A stretch of DNA of 27,262 nucleotides, taken from NCBI RefSeq assembly GCF_000485595.1, contig NW_014579717.1:1-27262 (forward strand), in the 5' to 3' direction. Position 1 is the stretch's first letter. Every line of letters begins with the position of its first letter. The DNA comes from Priapulus caudatus (Eukaryota > Priapulida > Priapulimorpha > Priapulimorphida > Priapulidae). The position numbers were made by a program, and so were the translations under genes. This document shows positions 15,312-27,075 of this stretch, one piece after another. The notes below the pieces were generated by a model. It searched no databases. It was not told where the DNA came from and saw only the letters and a list, made by a program, of their open reading frames with translations.

Positions 15312-17559
15312 GTTTTTTAAAGCGATTTGTATGTTTTTTTTGAGCGTTATTTCTAGACACATATTTATTTTAAAGCAGTATAATTCGAACATGCCGCTTC
15401 ATCAGCAGTTTGGATACCAAATGAATATATATGTTGAGCACAACTCTTCATCCTGGAACTCTGGTTGCAATGGATAAGAAAACCAGGTGTTCTTCTGTGA
15501 CGATTATATCAGAAAAAAGTATTATACATGATCTTATAATACCAACCCCCATTTTTAAATTAGTTAAAACGTATCTCGGCCAGATCTAGACCTCCCTAAT
15601 TTTAGTTTTTAACTTTGTATTCTAAAAGTCAAGACATATGAGCTATATCAAGGACCCATATATTTGATAATGTTTTAAAAATAATTTAAGGTCTTGTATC
15701 ACACGCATCTGGCAAGAGCCGAAGCCAGACTTGTAGCAGTAGCGTGACTGATCCACAGATTTTTAAATGGCAATCATTACAACAGTTAACTCTTCAGCCA
15801 CTCTTCGATCATCTGGATGAGAAATTTCTTCGAGGATCGGCACCTATCTGTAAGCGATTGCTGCACCGCCTTGTGGTAGCGCCAGCCGTAAAGCAGCTGG
15901 AGTCCTGAAGCATGCCGCGATAACAGACAGTCGCGGTTTGCAGAAACGCATTAGGGCCATATCAAAATGAATATAGAATCCCCCTTCAATCTGAGAAAGC
16001 ACTACGCAGAGTTGAAACGCCCCTAAGGTCTTTACAGACAGCACCCCAGAGTATGTTTCCAGATGAGGGTTGAACCTATGGATGTAATGCGGTCAGGCAG
16101 CGATCTCGACCCTCAGCGTTACAGTTCCGAGAGGGCTATACTCGGGAGAGAGTAACTGGCACCCTGCGTGATCTGCTGGCTTAATTCAGTCTTGTGATGC
16201 ATCTTTGGTGACAGTGACGTGTTTTGGCATATGCCAGGCTAGATTATGTCTCAAAACATTCCAGACGTTTACACTCGCACGCATTGTATGCCAATAAAAC
16301 CTCTGGTATCGCAGATCTATTGGCAGAGCTTCCACCAATGGTAGAGTTCTTTTTCAGGTGAATACGCAGCAAACCGAATATTCCATTCACACTAATTGGT
16401 GTTGATTCAGGCATGGAAAACACCTCACTACAAATATCACGGAAAGGCCAAGGGAGGGATTTCTGGAAATAAAAACATATCCAGCAACGAGCTCCTTGTA
16501 AGTTTTGTCTCACTGCTCCGGAGCTGGCACGACTTGCTGATGATTGAGTCAGAACGACTTGGTAGTACTACCTAGCACAATTGCCACGCCAACCACACTA
16601 TCATCAATCTCTCTGTCACCAAAAATCTGCCTCGCAAAGAGAACCGCTCCTATCTGCTAGCTGATAGTCGACTGTTAAGGCCACCACAGACTGACCAACA
16701 TTATAGATACAAGCAGAGGCCTGGTAGCTCGAGAACTCTGACTGCCAGAGGCTGCATGTAACAAACTCATCGTCAAAGGAGATCATCCCCGGACGAGTTA
16801 GCGCAACAAGTATCCTAGCAACCATGAGAGAAGTGCGCAGAAGCTTACAAAACTTTGTAGAGGAACGCATGCAGTCTGAGTCCGCAATTTTGTGGACAGA
16901 TGACGCAACATGTCAAGCAGAAGACCTGGATTGTCTGCTGCAAAAGACATTAATTTTGGAACACAGGGTCGGAGGTGCTATGCACCTTGAAACCGCAACA
17001 CATCACTCTTTTGCCCAGACTGCTGGTTATTGCCGCCGTCAATTCTGACGAGAGAGTGTCGATCTGTGCAAGAAGTAATTGACATGCATGAGTTTGCCCT
17101 ACACGACACAAAGTCTCATGGCACCGGATGGATCTAATTCATCCCACTAGCGGACAAGAGCACAGGTGATTAAAGCTCTCTGGGTAGATTTGTGGGGCGC
17201 AACGACAACAGATTCAAACTTCTGTGCACGAGCCTACCGATTTGAAGAGGGATTGTAGACGTGTTCTCTGTAGTTGGATGAAATGGGGAGTGGTACAGGA
17301 GTTATCGGCAATGCAGAATTTTCCAACAGACTTGCCAAAGAGCTTGGCGCAACATCCTTCCCGTGCGCACTCATGACCCAAAGGCTCGAGACTATTTGTC
17401 AAGTGCGAGTTATATTTGTATAAACTACACCAATAAAGCATCAAATGAAGGAACAGACCTAAGAAGGCGAGTGAAAGGCTAATGTGGGGGTAACTTAAAT
17501 CCTACATAGTTCAAGACCTCACGGCATCAAAGACAGAAAAGATGTTTCTCGCCCCCAGC
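15312..17559. other. No recognisable gene or element
   Basis: Several short open frames of 60-90 codons exist on both strands (for example 16244-16513 minus and 16824-17048 plus). None shows a domain motif, matched splice sites or consistent family resemblance. Base composition is near the window average. I see no tRNA and no LTR. Confidence 0.5.
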
Positions 17560-17665
17560 CCAGCAACAAAGATTCGCTAACCTCTACTTTTTCCCATCCA
17601 GCCATCGTTTTTTTTTCTGCTTTCCTCCTTTTTTTTGCTTTTTTTTTATTTATTTTTTAAAATAC
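17560..17665. repeat. T-rich low-complexity tract
   Basis: Several T8-T9 runs separated by CTGC and CCTCC occur at 17608-17660, followed by TTTATTTATTTTTTAAAA. Confidence 0.75.
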
Positions 17666-18165
17666 CAGGCTGTACCCCAGAGCACCACACCTTGCTTCAT
17701 TGACTATATATAACAACATGTGTGCCCGCTATACTGCCCGCCCCACTTTTTTACCTTATCCGCTGAGCAGTACCGTCAAGGCTCATACTGCAACACGGCA
17801 GCGAGGATCATACGAATTTATGAATGTGAAATAATGCCCGGTGTCACACACAGGAAGAGGCGGACACTCTTAATGATTTAATCAATGCTGTAGATAGTTG
17901 CGAAGCAAACGGGATTAAAGGTCCCCACATATATTCTCCAAGACACATGATGTGGGCTTGCTTTTGCTCCTAACGAAAACGCGCGAACTACTTGGCAACC
18001 ATCTGGCGCTAATCATGTGGACAAGCCCGAAAGAGCGGCAAAAAGTCTTCTAACCAATCCTACAGCCTGGACTGGAGAAATCAGCAGCTTTTGATAAGCG
18101 GAGGCGCGAGGGACGCACGTTCTTCCCACAACTCGACCTACCGGTGCCGATCCCAAGGTAGCGTT
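17666..18165. other. No recognisable gene or element
   Basis: Mixed-composition sequence with no conserved frame or repeat. Confidence 0.5.
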
Positions 18166-18330
18166 GTGATGGGGGGGGGGGGGGGGAGGAGGGGGAGCGG
18201 GGGTGGGGGAGGGGGGGGGACCCGAGGTGGGGCTCAGGCGGGGAGCGGGGGTCGGTGGTGCGGAATCAGGGTGTGGGGGAGGTGCGGGAGGGGAGCGGGC
18301 GGGGGGCGCTGGGGCTTCCCTGGCAAAGGT
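18166..18330 (+). repeat. G-run tract with quadruplex potential
   Basis: The plus strand opens with an uninterrupted run of 16 G at 18171-18186 and then many runs of 3-9 G spaced by 1-7 bases to about 18320. Many sets of four G3+ runs are available, satisfying the usual quadruplex pattern. Proline/glycine-rich open frames on both strands here are products of the composition. Confidence 0.85.
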
Positions 18331-18903
18331 GACGGGTGGGTCACGCGGGGCCAGACGCCTGTAGCGGGCGCCCCCCGGAGGGGAGAGATGGCCGAGCATT
18401 AGGGTGGAGAAGGAGGGAGCCTAAGAGTGGGGAAGTAGGGACGCGCGGCCCGGGGGAGCCGGCACGTGAGGTGGCTCGGGAGCGCGAGCGGGCGTGCCAA
18501 ATGCCCCTCTCACAGCTTAGCAACGCGAAGCAAAACAGGACATCATCCGGCACCAGGAAAAAGGGAAAGAAGGATGCCCCCTGCTTGCAACCCCTCCTGG
18601 AATGGCTGAAAGGGGCAATCCCCGGCCATCCTGAAAAGCACTACTGTTTGCGGGCGCCAAGAGATAAAACCGTCAAAAAAAGGTTAATCAACCCCTGGCT
18701 TTGAAGACTTCCTTTTGTTCCTCTTTCTTGTTCCCAAGTGGGGCAGGTCCAGTCAATTGGGGCAAGGCAAATATTCTCAGCATGGTTGCTTTGTGTTCAA
18801 GCAACTCAAAGATGAACGCCTAGAGGAGTTGACGAACTGCCCCCGGGAGCTCAGGGAGCATGATTGCGACACATATACCGCCGTGCCCAATGTCCAGGCC
18901 TAA
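18331..18903 (+). other. Two unassigned plus-strand frames, unlikely genes
   Basis: Frames at 18336-18704 (122 codons) and 18715-18903 (62 codons) follow the G-rich tract. The first is Arg/Gly-rich at the start, then KQNRTSSGTRKKGKKD and LLEWLKGAIPGHPEKHY. I recognise no domain. GC content falls along the stretch. They may be chance frames in GC-rich DNA. Confidence 0.2.
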
Positions 18904-19727
18904 TACTCTGGCAACCCCAAAAAAAGGATAGTGTTATTGCAAACGCAACTTCTAGTCTGGACTGGCTCCTGACCCCTTGGTAGGCAAAAACTAAAAACAA
19001 AAAGCCTACTCCCCCGACAGTTTGCTTCCGTGCACGCAGCCGCCAGTCTCCGGGTGGCTAGCAGCCTCGGTCAGGGTAAACTGTTGAAGAAAATCAAAGC
19101 GTGGTTCGCGAAAGGTGCTCACTTTCAGGAGGAAGAAGCCAAATAGTGTCGCTGTACCCGGGTAACTTTGCAAATGTGGGGGAAAGCGACAGCTTATGAG
19201 CATTACACCCACCATGATGGCGAAGATCTAGAAACTGATTCGAAGCAAATGCACAACTAGTAACTCCCTGATTTCATTACATTGTAGCATTGTCGGTACA
19301 ACCCCCCCGTCCTTTCACATCCTTTCCAACCGTATAAATTGAACTTTATATTGTTAACATCTTCCATTTTCTCTCCAAGTATATCTTGGCAGGATGGTAG
19401 AGTGTTCCCCTCATCACATACACCGTTGTTATTCTGGAAATCAAACATCACACAAAATATGCCAACTGACCACATAACATCGGGCTAGACACCCCAAATC
19501 TTACCCTCGTCACATTGGATGCACGACGTTCTTTATAGCGCCTAGAGAAATGGTCGCCCATGCGCTTGCGTTTGCTAAATTTGGATATAATGATGAGGAT
19601 CTAATCTTAGTTATCACCATATCCTTTATACACATTTTGTATTTCAATAAATGATCTTACGTCATACATGCTAGATGACTCGTTCTGGATTATTGATTAT
19701 TAACCAAAAAAAGATGCCGGAGAGAAT
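18904..19727. other. No recognisable gene or element
   Basis: Only short frames without motifs. AT content rises after about 19250. Confidence 0.5.
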
Positions 19728-19787
19728 GGCCATTTTGCAAATTCAAGAATGGAGGCGCCTCGAATGTTAATGGAACCAAACGGCACC
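19728..19787. repeat. Palindromic dispersed repeat, copy 2 (inverted relative to copy 1)
   Basis: GGCCATTTTGCAAATTCAAG, then AATGGAGGCGCC, GAATGTTAATGGAA and GGCACC follow the reverse complement of 15254-15311 block by block, with several mismatches. The palindrome is imperfect here. Confidence 0.6.
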
Positions 19788-20783
19788 TCAGCGCGCACTT
19801 TCCAACTATTCGTGTATGTGTACTGCGGCCTTTAGGAACCGAAACGTTCATACAATATCAGCATTTTTTCCACTGATCTAATCATAATGCAGACCAGCGT
19901 AAGTGAAAGAAAGTACGAACACAGGCTGCTCTGAACAGTTCTGAGATGTGTTAGCCCACATTGAAGTGCTCAAGAATCTATCCCCAAGAAAATACAAATT
20001 TCTGGAAAATATTACATAAGACCCATAGACTATGATTCAAGCCCAGAATACCAGTGCTCCGATTGATGCAAAGAACAAACCTGCTGGAACTATGAGCATA
20101 CAGAACTCAGACATGTTCAATGTCATAGAAAGCCTACTACAGCAATTAACAAAAATGAATCACGCCCCATAATACTCAAAACGCTACATCAACAAAGATC
20201 TCCACTATTCAGAAACATATGTCCTCTAACGCTCCACGCCTATCTCGTAAACAATTACAGGCCAACAGATATCAAAAGACACGATAACAAAGTTCCATCT
20301 TTGTAGATAAATAATGTAACCTGTACCTTTCGACATGTATTATCAGGAACAGAGCATTAACTTCTTAAATAGAACATATGTAAATTACCGCCAACTTAAC
20401 GCAATGAGTCGATTCATGCTGTCTCACTAGACATGGATAATTATTTGCTTTAATATGTACACATGTGAGTTCAGTATTATAGGATATTTAAGACATTCGA
20501 ATCGACACTCACATTAAAATTAGCTCTACTAAAAGATGGAATTTGCTGCTATGTACCTAAAATTATAGGCGGATATTTTGGCTACATAAAATAAGTCGTG
20601 TGCGCCGCTGTGGTAGAGTGTTTGTACTTAAACGCTTAATTCAAGAGCGAGAACTAGTTACAGTTATGGTCGACTGATGGACCGAAAGAATCAATCATGC
20701 CTGATTAGATACATAACAGTACAATGTTCAATTAATTATTCTTTTTTAAATAATCGCGAATACTTAAATTAGCTAAGCACGAA
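19788..20783. other. AT-rich, no recognisable gene or element
   Basis: No frame above about 60 codons and no repeat structure was found in this kilobase. Confidence 0.5.
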
Positions 20784-21047
20784 TTAAAACGGAAGACAGC
20801 TTTCACCATAGTACGTCACCAGTAGGTGCACTGGCATCTCTAATCGTGGCTTGTTTCTAAAAACAACCAAGATTGCCAACACTTCCAGAACACAATATGT
20901 AATCACCTTTGCTGATGATCCAGCATCTAAAAACAAAACGGTTCCACTTTCCAGCAGCAAATTGTCTCCTTCTTGGCTGATATCCAGCTGGCTACAGAAA
21001 AGTCCATTCAGCATAGTAATGTCTCTCCCCTTTTGTGCATAGTGCAT
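20784..21047 (-). other. Unassigned minus-strand frame, possible exon
   Basis: The 87-codon frame reads in part MLNGLFCSQLDISQEGDNLL, LESGTVLFLDAGSSAKVITY, and has a hydrophobic stretch VLEVLAILVVF. The mixture looks more protein-like than its surroundings, but no family is recognised and no matched splice sites were established. The hydrophobic stretch is too short to call a membrane segment confidently. Confidence 0.25.
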
Positions 21048-21179
21048 TCGCTAAAAGCCGGCATATGCAAGCAGGTTCATAATGGATAATTAGGCCAAAT
21101 ATTTCGTACAAATTTTGCCACTACGGCCACGCAGGCCAAAACAAAGTAGTACTATAGGCGACTGGAATAGGCGGAGAGG

Positions 21180-21880
21180 GCCAAAGCGTCTAATAGTGAA
21201 AGCGGCAGAGTGTAAGCGATAAAGGGGAGGAAAAGAATGTGCGGCGAGGAGACGTGGTGGAGAGAGGGGAGAAGCTAAGGTGACTATTATATGCGATAAT
21301 GAAAGGGGAAAACGCTTGGATTGATGAAGGAGGTCAAATATGGACACGGAAAAGGGACGGAGAACCTCGGAGAAAAAGAGGAGCGGGTGGGGGGGAGGGG
21401 GGAGAAGGGGAGAAGGCGTGCAAGGGGCGCAAGAGGGAGATGTGCGAGAGAAGCTGGGTGGAGAAGGATTAGAAGGAGAGACAGGAGAAGCGGCGCGTGG
21501 ATGCAGAGCGATGGCAGGGCGCAGAAGCTGGTGAAGATAAGGAGGCACGGGTTGAAAGCCTGGTTGGAGAAGGGAGAAGCCTGGCTGGAGGAGGAAGGGG
21601 AGAAGGGAGAAAGGAGTGGGAACGGGGCAGACGCTGGTGGAAGAAGAGACGAAGGGGAAGATTATGGCAGAAAGCGGTTAAGAAGGGAAGAAGCAAGGCC
21701 TCGCGAGAAGGAGGAGAGGAAAGAAGACTGGTGGAGCAAGCTGTGAAGAGGCAGAAGCCTGGTGAAGAACGGAGAGAAGGGGAGAAAGCTGGTGGACTAG
21801 AAGGGAGAACAAGCTGTGTCGATGAGGAAGGGGCACGCAGAGCCCCTAACAATACAGGTGGCACGGACCCACTAACCTTG
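21180..21880. repeat. Degenerate purine-strand minisatellite, block 1
   Basis: The plus strand is dominated by A and G, built from words such as GGAGAAGGGGAGAAG, GAAGCTGGTGGA and GCCTGGTGGAGAAG in irregular order. Units vary from about 20 to 40 bp. Open frames on both strands (Glu/Lys/Gly/Arg on plus, Ser/Pro/Leu on minus) are compositional. Confidence 0.85.
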
Positions 21881-23155
21881 CAATGAGCCTGAGTGGATGC
21901 AGGAGCCGCGGTAGAGAAAGTTGGGCAGAGTGGCTATCGTTATGATGTGTTGTGAGGTAAAGCGGGTGGAGGAAAAGCCTTGGTGTGTGTGCATGAAAGA
22001 AGTTGAAAAAGGAGAGAACCCATATTTATGTGAAGAGCACAAAAGGTGTGGTTGAATTTTTTGTATATAATCTGGGATGAGACGGGTGGGAAGGAATTCT
22101 GGTGTCGGAAGGACAGGCATAAGGGTTACCGATGTAAGACACAATGTATGTTTGTGTAACACGGGTGTTTGCGTGAGAAGGAGAATGGGCTTAGGTTAGA
22201 CAACGTTAAAAGGTTGTTAAGTGAGGAGGTATTGAGTGTCTGATGGAGGGCGGCGAAAATAGGTGTGGTGGACGAAATGACGATGTGTGCGAACCAAGGG
22301 AAGGTAGATGTTAGAAATAGAGGGATAGGTAATTTGTCTTTGCTAATATTAATACTACACGAAGAAATGCGTTATGCTGTAGCTCTAAGGTGGTGCGTTA
22401 GCGAATGACAGTAAGTTCTGTGATGAAGGTGAGAAACCATGTGAAGAGATGGCGAAAAATGAGATGAAGTATACGTGCAGTGGGAGATGAAAATGTTTAG
22501 AGAGTCGGGAAAATTGTTATTGTGACACAGCTAGGTGGCGAGTCGAGCACTCAAGCAGTTAAGTAGACATTAGGTTTGTCCTGTTGCAGAGCACGGAGAG
22601 AAGAAGCTGGTAGATGGAGAAGGGAGAGATGGGAAAGCTGGTTCGGAGGAGAGGGCGAATAAATCCGGAATATTATGTTATAAACAGGTAATAGTACTGT
22701 GGAAACAGGAAAAGGGGGAATGTCCTATTTAGCTTTACAGAGATCTGTGCGCTGTATAACGAGGACGTGTCCAAAAGCCCGTTCCTTTATGGTGGGCATG
22801 GCTATAGTTGGCAGGTTGGTAGAGCACTAGATAAGCACATGGTATGAGAAGGCGACGTAACAAGAGGAGTAAATAGGAAGGGCGGATTACAAGGTAAGGT
22901 AAGTGTGAGCTGGTAGATGTAATGTCATTTTAATTTTCTCACATTAAAATGCACGAAAAATTGACCCAATTTATCTGTATACTACATAGACATAAGTTAG
23001 AAAGGCCTAAAAAAATGGAGTTGTTTGTTTCGCGAGCAATGAGGAGCAAAGGCTTAAAGAGAGAAGAATTGGAAAAGCTCCGGTGACACGGTAAGGCAAG
23101 CCAAACTTTATTTTATCAAAATTATTTTTTGGTATTCTACACATACTTGTATCTG
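21881..23155. other. Spacer between the two purine-rich blocks
   Basis: It is less repetitive but still purine-skewed on the plus strand, with scattered GGAGAAGGGAGA and AAGCTGGT words (for example near 22600-22640). It may be an older, mutated part of the same array. No gene. Confidence 0.5.
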
Positions 23156-24960
23156 AGGGAGGGGCAGACTCAAGCGGTTGGTTCTTGGACCCAAGGAGAA
23201 CAGGCGGGACGAAGGAGAATGTGGTGATCAGTGGGGAGAGCGAGACTGTAAGCTGGTTGGAGTGTGCCCGGCAGCATAGGGCATGTGTGAAGGTGGGGCC
23301 CGGCGCGACTATATAAAGTCAAGGGACAGAATCGTGCGGGCCGGCACTATATTGTTTGTGATAGTAGAGAAAAAAAGAGAAGTGATATATTGTGGCTTTT
23401 TATTGAATGGGAGGGTGAGACACAGGCGTGGGTGCCGTGATGTCAAAGACAGACGAAATAGGTCTGTGCGGGCAACCATTAGTCGTGTAGAGACCTGAGT
23501 CTCGATTGAACTTGAACTGAGCGACAATCAGAGGTAAAAGGACGAGAACTGTGAGCGTGACCCAGAGAAGCACATCGATAAGTGGTTAACAGGAGGGAAG
23601 GGGAAGAAGGAGGGGAGAAAGGAGCTCGTGTGTGCACATTTTTAAGGGGGAGACAGAGAGCGGACGGGCAGAAGGGAGTCAGCTGGAGAGCAGAGGAGGG
23701 AAGGCTCGACGAAGGCGCAGAATGTGCGGAGAAGGAGGCAGAGAAGAGCTGGGGGAGAAGGAGCGAAGGAGGAGAACGGCTGGTAATGAATAAAAGAGAG
23801 GGGAGAAGGGAGATGAGCTGGTGGACGAGGAGGAGGGTGAGAAGCTGGTGGAGAAGAAAGAAGGGAGGAAGCTGGTGAGAAGCGGAGAAGCGGGTGACGG
23901 AGATCAGGCGGACGAAGGGAGCAAGTGTGAGGAGGGGAGAAGCTAGCTGAGAAGGAGAGGGAAAATGGTAGCAAGCTTGGTGGACCGAAGAGAAGAAGGT
24001 GTGGACGCACAGAGGAGAGGGAGGAACCTGGTGGAGAAGGAGAGGGGAAGAAGCCTGGTGGAGAATGAGGAAGGGGAAGAAAGGGAGAGCTGAATGAAGG
24101 AGGAGAAGGGGGAGAAACTGGTGAAGAAGGATGGAAGGGATAAGAAGCTGGTGGAGATCAGGGAGAAGTCTGGTGATCGAAGGAAGGGGAGCAGGAGCTG
24201 GTGGACAGGAGAAAGGGGAAGAAGCGAAAGAAAGCTGAGTGGATGGAGGATCCGGGGCAGCAAGCTGGTGGAGAAGGACGGAAGGGAGAAGCAGCAAAGG
24301 TGTGAAGGAGGAGGGGAGGCAGCTGTCGAGAAGAGCAAGAGGAGACAGGGAGCTGGTAAGAGGAGGAGGAAATGGAAAAAGAAGAAGCTTGTTGGAGAAG
24401 GAGGAGGAGAGAAGGGAGAAGCTGAGTGGGAAGGGAGGAGAGGGGAGAAGCCTGGTGACAAGAAAGGAATATAAGGGGACGAACAGCTGGGTGAGAAAGA
24501 GAAAGCCTGGTGGGGATGAGAAAGGGGAGAAAGGGAGACAGTGTGGTTTGAGGGACGGCGGAAAGCTGGTAGACGGAGGAAGGGGAGAAGGGAGAAGGTG
24601 GTGACCGGAGGGCAGAAGCTGGTGGCACAAATGGTGAGAGAGGGGGAGAAGGCTGGTGGACGAAGACGGAGCGATAAGCGCACCTAAGATCCGGGACGAA
24701 GCGGCAGCTGGGTAAGACGGAGGAACCGCCAGGTGGCGGAGAAGGAGCAAGCTGGTGGCGCGAGCAGGGGCGCAGAAGCTGGTGGAGAAGGAGGAAGGGG
24801 AGAAGGGAGAATGTGGTGAAGGAGGGGGATTTTGAGAATCTGTGGAAAAGGAGGAGGGAACGAAGCTGGGTGACGAATTAAGGCAAAAGGAGAAGGGGAG
24901 ATAGCTGGTGGAGAAGCAGGAAGGCGGAGATAGGAGGGGAGACCCGGGAAGCTAAGAGTG
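23156..24960. repeat. Degenerate purine-strand minisatellite, block 2
   Basis: Dense GA repeats are clearest from 23580 to 24950. The recurring core is (A)GAAGCTGGTGGAGAAGG joined to variable GAGGAAGGGGAGAAGGGAG fill; the CTGGTGGA word recurs dozens of times. The long minus-strand frame (423 codons, 23479-24750) is Ser/Pro/Leu low complexity with no domains and overlaps equally open frames, so it is not annotated as a gene. Confidence 0.9.
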
Positions 24961-26344
24961 CCAGGCCCGCCGGCTAGCGCTCACTCACAGCGCAACTGTT
25001 GGCCGAAATTGCGGGCCATGGTGCGCGCACAGTATCCGCGCCCTGATAAAAGTTTGGGTTGAAAAAAGATACGCACGCCACGTTGGTGCCACAAAGTATG
25101 TCCTAATTATGTGTGAAATAAGCGCTCTCACTAAGATCTAAATGTAGGGGTAAAAAGGTTAGCACACATCACCGCTTGTCACTCTGACCGTACGGGCTTG
25201 CTCGCCATACAATTGTGTGTTGTAAGTAAACTGAAGCGTATGCAGATGAGTAACAGGTCTCGGATTTACTAAACCCTCTCCTGGTTTATATATATAGTCT
25301 TACTCGCGGTACCCGGCTGCGCTGGTGAGCTAACAAATCATGTGCTACTAATCATACTACTAATAATCGGGACACAATAAGAACCATTGTTAAAAAATCG
25401 GCGCAAATGAAACATTGCACACAATATGCAAATTATTTAGAATCAGTCTAGATAAGATACATAAGCATCGGGAAATACTGTTACGCAACGGTAATACATA
25501 TTATATGACAGCACAAACCAACTTAGAACCCTGGTGCACATAATAGTGATATATGGTGTAAATACCGAAAGAAGTTTATTAATATAATAACAGCAGATGT
25601 GTAACTGAATGGTTGGACATTTTATAAATTCAAAGCCTTCTTGGAATTAACAATGTTTTTCGTGTTATTGCCTCCTGGTGAGAATATGTAAACGGATTGG
25701 GCAGGCAGTTCAAAACTCTTATCGGAGGCCTCCCCTCTACGCGGTACAGCTAGTACATTGTGAGATCCGTATCCACGAAATGAAAAGAAATATACATGAA
25801 TATAGTGAATAGATAAAGACAGGTCCAGCACGAGTGGCGGTCTTCTGGTCGCACATGGAAATTGTCTAGCTGAAATGCAATTGGCGCCAACCATAGCAAT
25901 CATTGGGGAAAAAAAAATTTAAAGAAAATTTTTGTAATTGAATCAGAAATGCCATAGCTTTTGGATATGGCATCAATGCGATTCTGAGAGATCGTAGTCA
26001 TCTGAACTAAAGTCTGAAAACTTCAGAGTGAGTAGTACAACTCCTGAATCTGGTCTTTCGCGTTCAAGCTGTTCACAATAGCCATGAGCAGCTGAATTGA
26101 ATCCTGAGGAGGCAAGAAATATGCATTATGTTTTTATGTCTGTGCAGCAGAGTGAGCACGTGTGCAGTGAGTGCTGAATTGTGTGAAGTTGACGAATTGA
26201 ACTGGTTTTTCAAGCTGGATTTTCGGTGAGTTTCAACCGTGTTGACCAGGTTTTTTCATCTAGGAACAACTCCGCGGTATAACAGATGGCGCCTGTGAAA
26301 AATTGCCTCCATGATCGGCTTGGGCGTTTTGCGCGATACTGGCG
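24961..26344. other. No recognisable gene or element
   Basis: A return to mixed, then AT-rich sequence after the purine block. Short frames (for example 25622-25903 minus) have no motif. Confidence 0.5.
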
Positions 26345-26402
26345 AAGATACCAACATACATACACATAATACATACAACATACATACATACATTTACATA
26401 GC
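26345..26402. repeat. CATA microsatellite
   Basis: Imperfect (CATA)n with interruptions (ACATACATACAC, ACATACATACATACATT). Confidence 0.85.
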
Positions 26403-26970
26403 AGTACATTACTGAACTCAAATATATATTAGATATATCAATATCAACTAACAACAGCATCCAAATACAGGTACTATACGGTAGCCACAATTACCTGCTC
26501 GTTTTCTTACCTAATACGTAGCGATGAAAGTGGTTTTCTGCCGACTGTGAAACAGTCGTAGGGCTGAAAGCGGCTAACATAAGTGACTACTATGTACATA
26601 CGTAATCTTGCTAGTTTTTGGATGAATTGTGATGATTATTTTTGTGGCTGAATATATTGCAGGTACATAGGATTAGAATCGCTAAGTGATGTGAAAATCA
26701 GAATAAAACAATTTAGTTTTTACAGTCCGATCAACGTCTTTATTAATTCTGTGTGCTAGTGTTGGCTTGTTGGATTGAAAGAATGTTAATCCTGACGGAA
26801 GCCATTGAATGAATGAAGGTGAAGATGAATGATAATCAGTAGATTCGACATGACATCCCATTTTTCGTTTTGGATTTCCCAGCATCTCACAGACTGGAAG
26901 GATTGGTCATGATTCCATCATCAGACGTCCAAGAGGCATGATGGAAGGCCCTCAGGACTCTTCGATCATC
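26403..26970. other. No recognisable gene or element
   Basis: AT-rich with no conserved frame. Confidence 0.5.
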
Positions 26971-27075
26971 CCTTTTTTAAGGGTGTGATTTTTAGTGGAG
27001 CTCGCATCATTGCTCTTAAGGGTGTGATTTTTTAGTGAGCTGCTCCATCATGCCTTCTTAAGGTGTGATTATGGA
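26971..27075. repeat. About 40-bp tandem repeat, 2.5 copies
   Basis: TTAAGGGTGTGATTTTTAGTG recurs in part at about 26979, 27017 and 27059 (TTAAGGTGTGATT), with GAGCT and CATCATG between, a spacing of 39-42 bp. Confidence 0.8.

Noticed and set aside
15256-15477. 73-codon plus-strand frame with a hydrophobic stretch
   Set aside because: It starts inside the palindromic repeat and has no conserved features.
17274-17423. Short frame reading GSGTGVIGNAEFSNRLAKELG, resembling a nucleotide-binding glycine loop
   Set aside because: Only 49 codons between stops, no supporting neighbours, no second domain and no splice context; probably chance.
18013-18399. Proline-rich minus-strand frame of 128 codons
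   Set aside because: It is the complement of the G-run tract; repeated Pro codons follow from C runs.
21321-21886. Glu/Lys/Arg-rich plus-strand frames that could look like coiled coils
   Set aside because: Overlapping frames of purine minisatellite; no heptad pattern is kept and no non-repeat flanks exist.
23479-24750. 423-codon minus-strand frame
   Set aside because: Ser/Pro/Leu low complexity produced by a pyrimidine-only strand, overlapping several equally open frames.
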